A stretch of DNA of 64,000 bases from Mucilaginibacter gossypiicola (lineage in GTDB: Bacteria; Bacteroidota; Bacteroidia; Sphingobacteriales; Sphingobacteriaceae). A model generated the notes under the pieces. The model was not told the origin of the DNA, did no database searches, and saw only the letters and a list, made by a program, of their open reading frames with translations. Of the stretch, positions 63,860 to 64,000 are shown piece after piece. The position numbers were made by a program, and so were the translations under genes. Within the stretch, counting starts at the first letter, position 1; every line of letters starts with the position of its first letter. The stretch spans positions 248,001-312,000 of the forward strand of contig NZ_FOCL01000004.1 of NCBI RefSeq assembly GCF_900110105.1. The letters run 5' to 3'.

Positions 63860-64000
63860 CTACAAAACTATGCGCTTTCCTTCTTTTATTGACCGCTTAG
63901 CTGCATCCAGTATCTGCATCACTATCATATTGTATTTTAATGATGAACGATCGTCCGGGTGCCTGAGCGGATTTGCAAGGGCCGAAGTAAAATAGGCTAC
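63860..64000 (-). CDS. Gfo/Idh/MocA family oxidoreductase, C-terminal end (partial)
   Basis: The last 46 residues of a gene whose 5' part lies beyond the window. The sequence ANPLRHPDDRSSLKYNMIVM, then QILDAAKRSIKEGKRIVL, is the typical C-terminal helix of Gfo/Idh/MocA dehydrogenases. These NAD(P)-dependent enzymes act on sugars and polyols. The stop codon (63860-63862, minus strand) is followed by a strong terminator. Confidence 0.8.
   Translation of the reverse strand, partial: VAYFTSALANPLRHPDDRSSLKYNMIVMQILDAAKRSIKEGKRIVL

Overview
The window looks like chromosomal DNA of a Bacteroidota bacterium, most likely a Sphingobacteriaceae member such as Mucilaginibacter or a close relative. The genus is an inference from protein style. 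The support is a SusC/SusD pair, a hybrid two-component system (HTCS), TAnnTTTG-type -7 promoter boxes, scarce Shine-Dalgarno sites, DUF3857 proteins and abundant short palindromic intergenic repeats. No rRNA, tRNA, CRISPR array, prophage or intact insertion sequence was seen.

Layout. 1-4.3 kb: two tandem secreted S9 peptidases. 4.3-16 kb: housekeeping genes, mainly on the minus strand: a pyridoxamine-oxidase-like protein, a DnaQ/GIY-YIG nuclease, pyrG-yidC, a FIST sensor with a hybrid histidine kinase, and trpS / deoxynucleoside kinase / kdsB. 16-20.7 kb: plsC, gatC, a LolD-type ABC ATPase, an AraC regulator and a serine hydrolase on the plus strand. 20.8-37 kb: a polysaccharide utilisation locus (PUL) with a VCBS/cytochrome protein, SusD, SusC, a GH16 beta-glucanase and an HTCS on the minus strand, and a DUF1080 protein plus a haem-binding dehydrogenase-like protein on the plus strand. 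37-42 kb: a VOC protein, a secreted protein of unknown function and an uncharacterised three-gene envelope cluster. 42.6-49.6 kb: an EmrB-type exporter with its TetR regulator, then small accessory genes. 49.9-64 kb: an LTA-synthase-like sulfatase, mutS, NlpC/P60, a 42-residue membrane protein, two coupled DUF3857 proteins, a DnaQ exonuclease, queG, two small genes, a polysaccharide deacetylase and the C-terminal end of a Gfo/Idh/MocA oxidoreductase.

How the genes work together. The PUL is the clearest functional unit. GH16 points to a beta-1,3-glucan-like substrate, SusCD would import the oligosaccharides, and the HTCS would sense them. A bipartite C-rich motif lies upstream of GH16, susC and the DUF1080 gene, each time in the orientation of transcription. 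I propose it as the HTCS operator, which would put the DUF1080/haem-protein pair in the same regulon. Two c-type haem proteins in the locus suggest an oxidative step in sugar processing.

The other notable theme is repeat-driven gene remodelling. Examples are a decayed plsC paralogue tail in front of gatC, a C-terminal tail on an S9 peptidase encoded by a dispersed repeat, a heptanucleotide array supplying the end of queG, and a tandem duplication that doubled the start codon of an acetyltransferase gene. I did not find a recognisable new defence or mobile system. The best candidates for undescribed biology are the 39.4-42.1 kb cluster and the operator-defined oxidative branch of the PUL.
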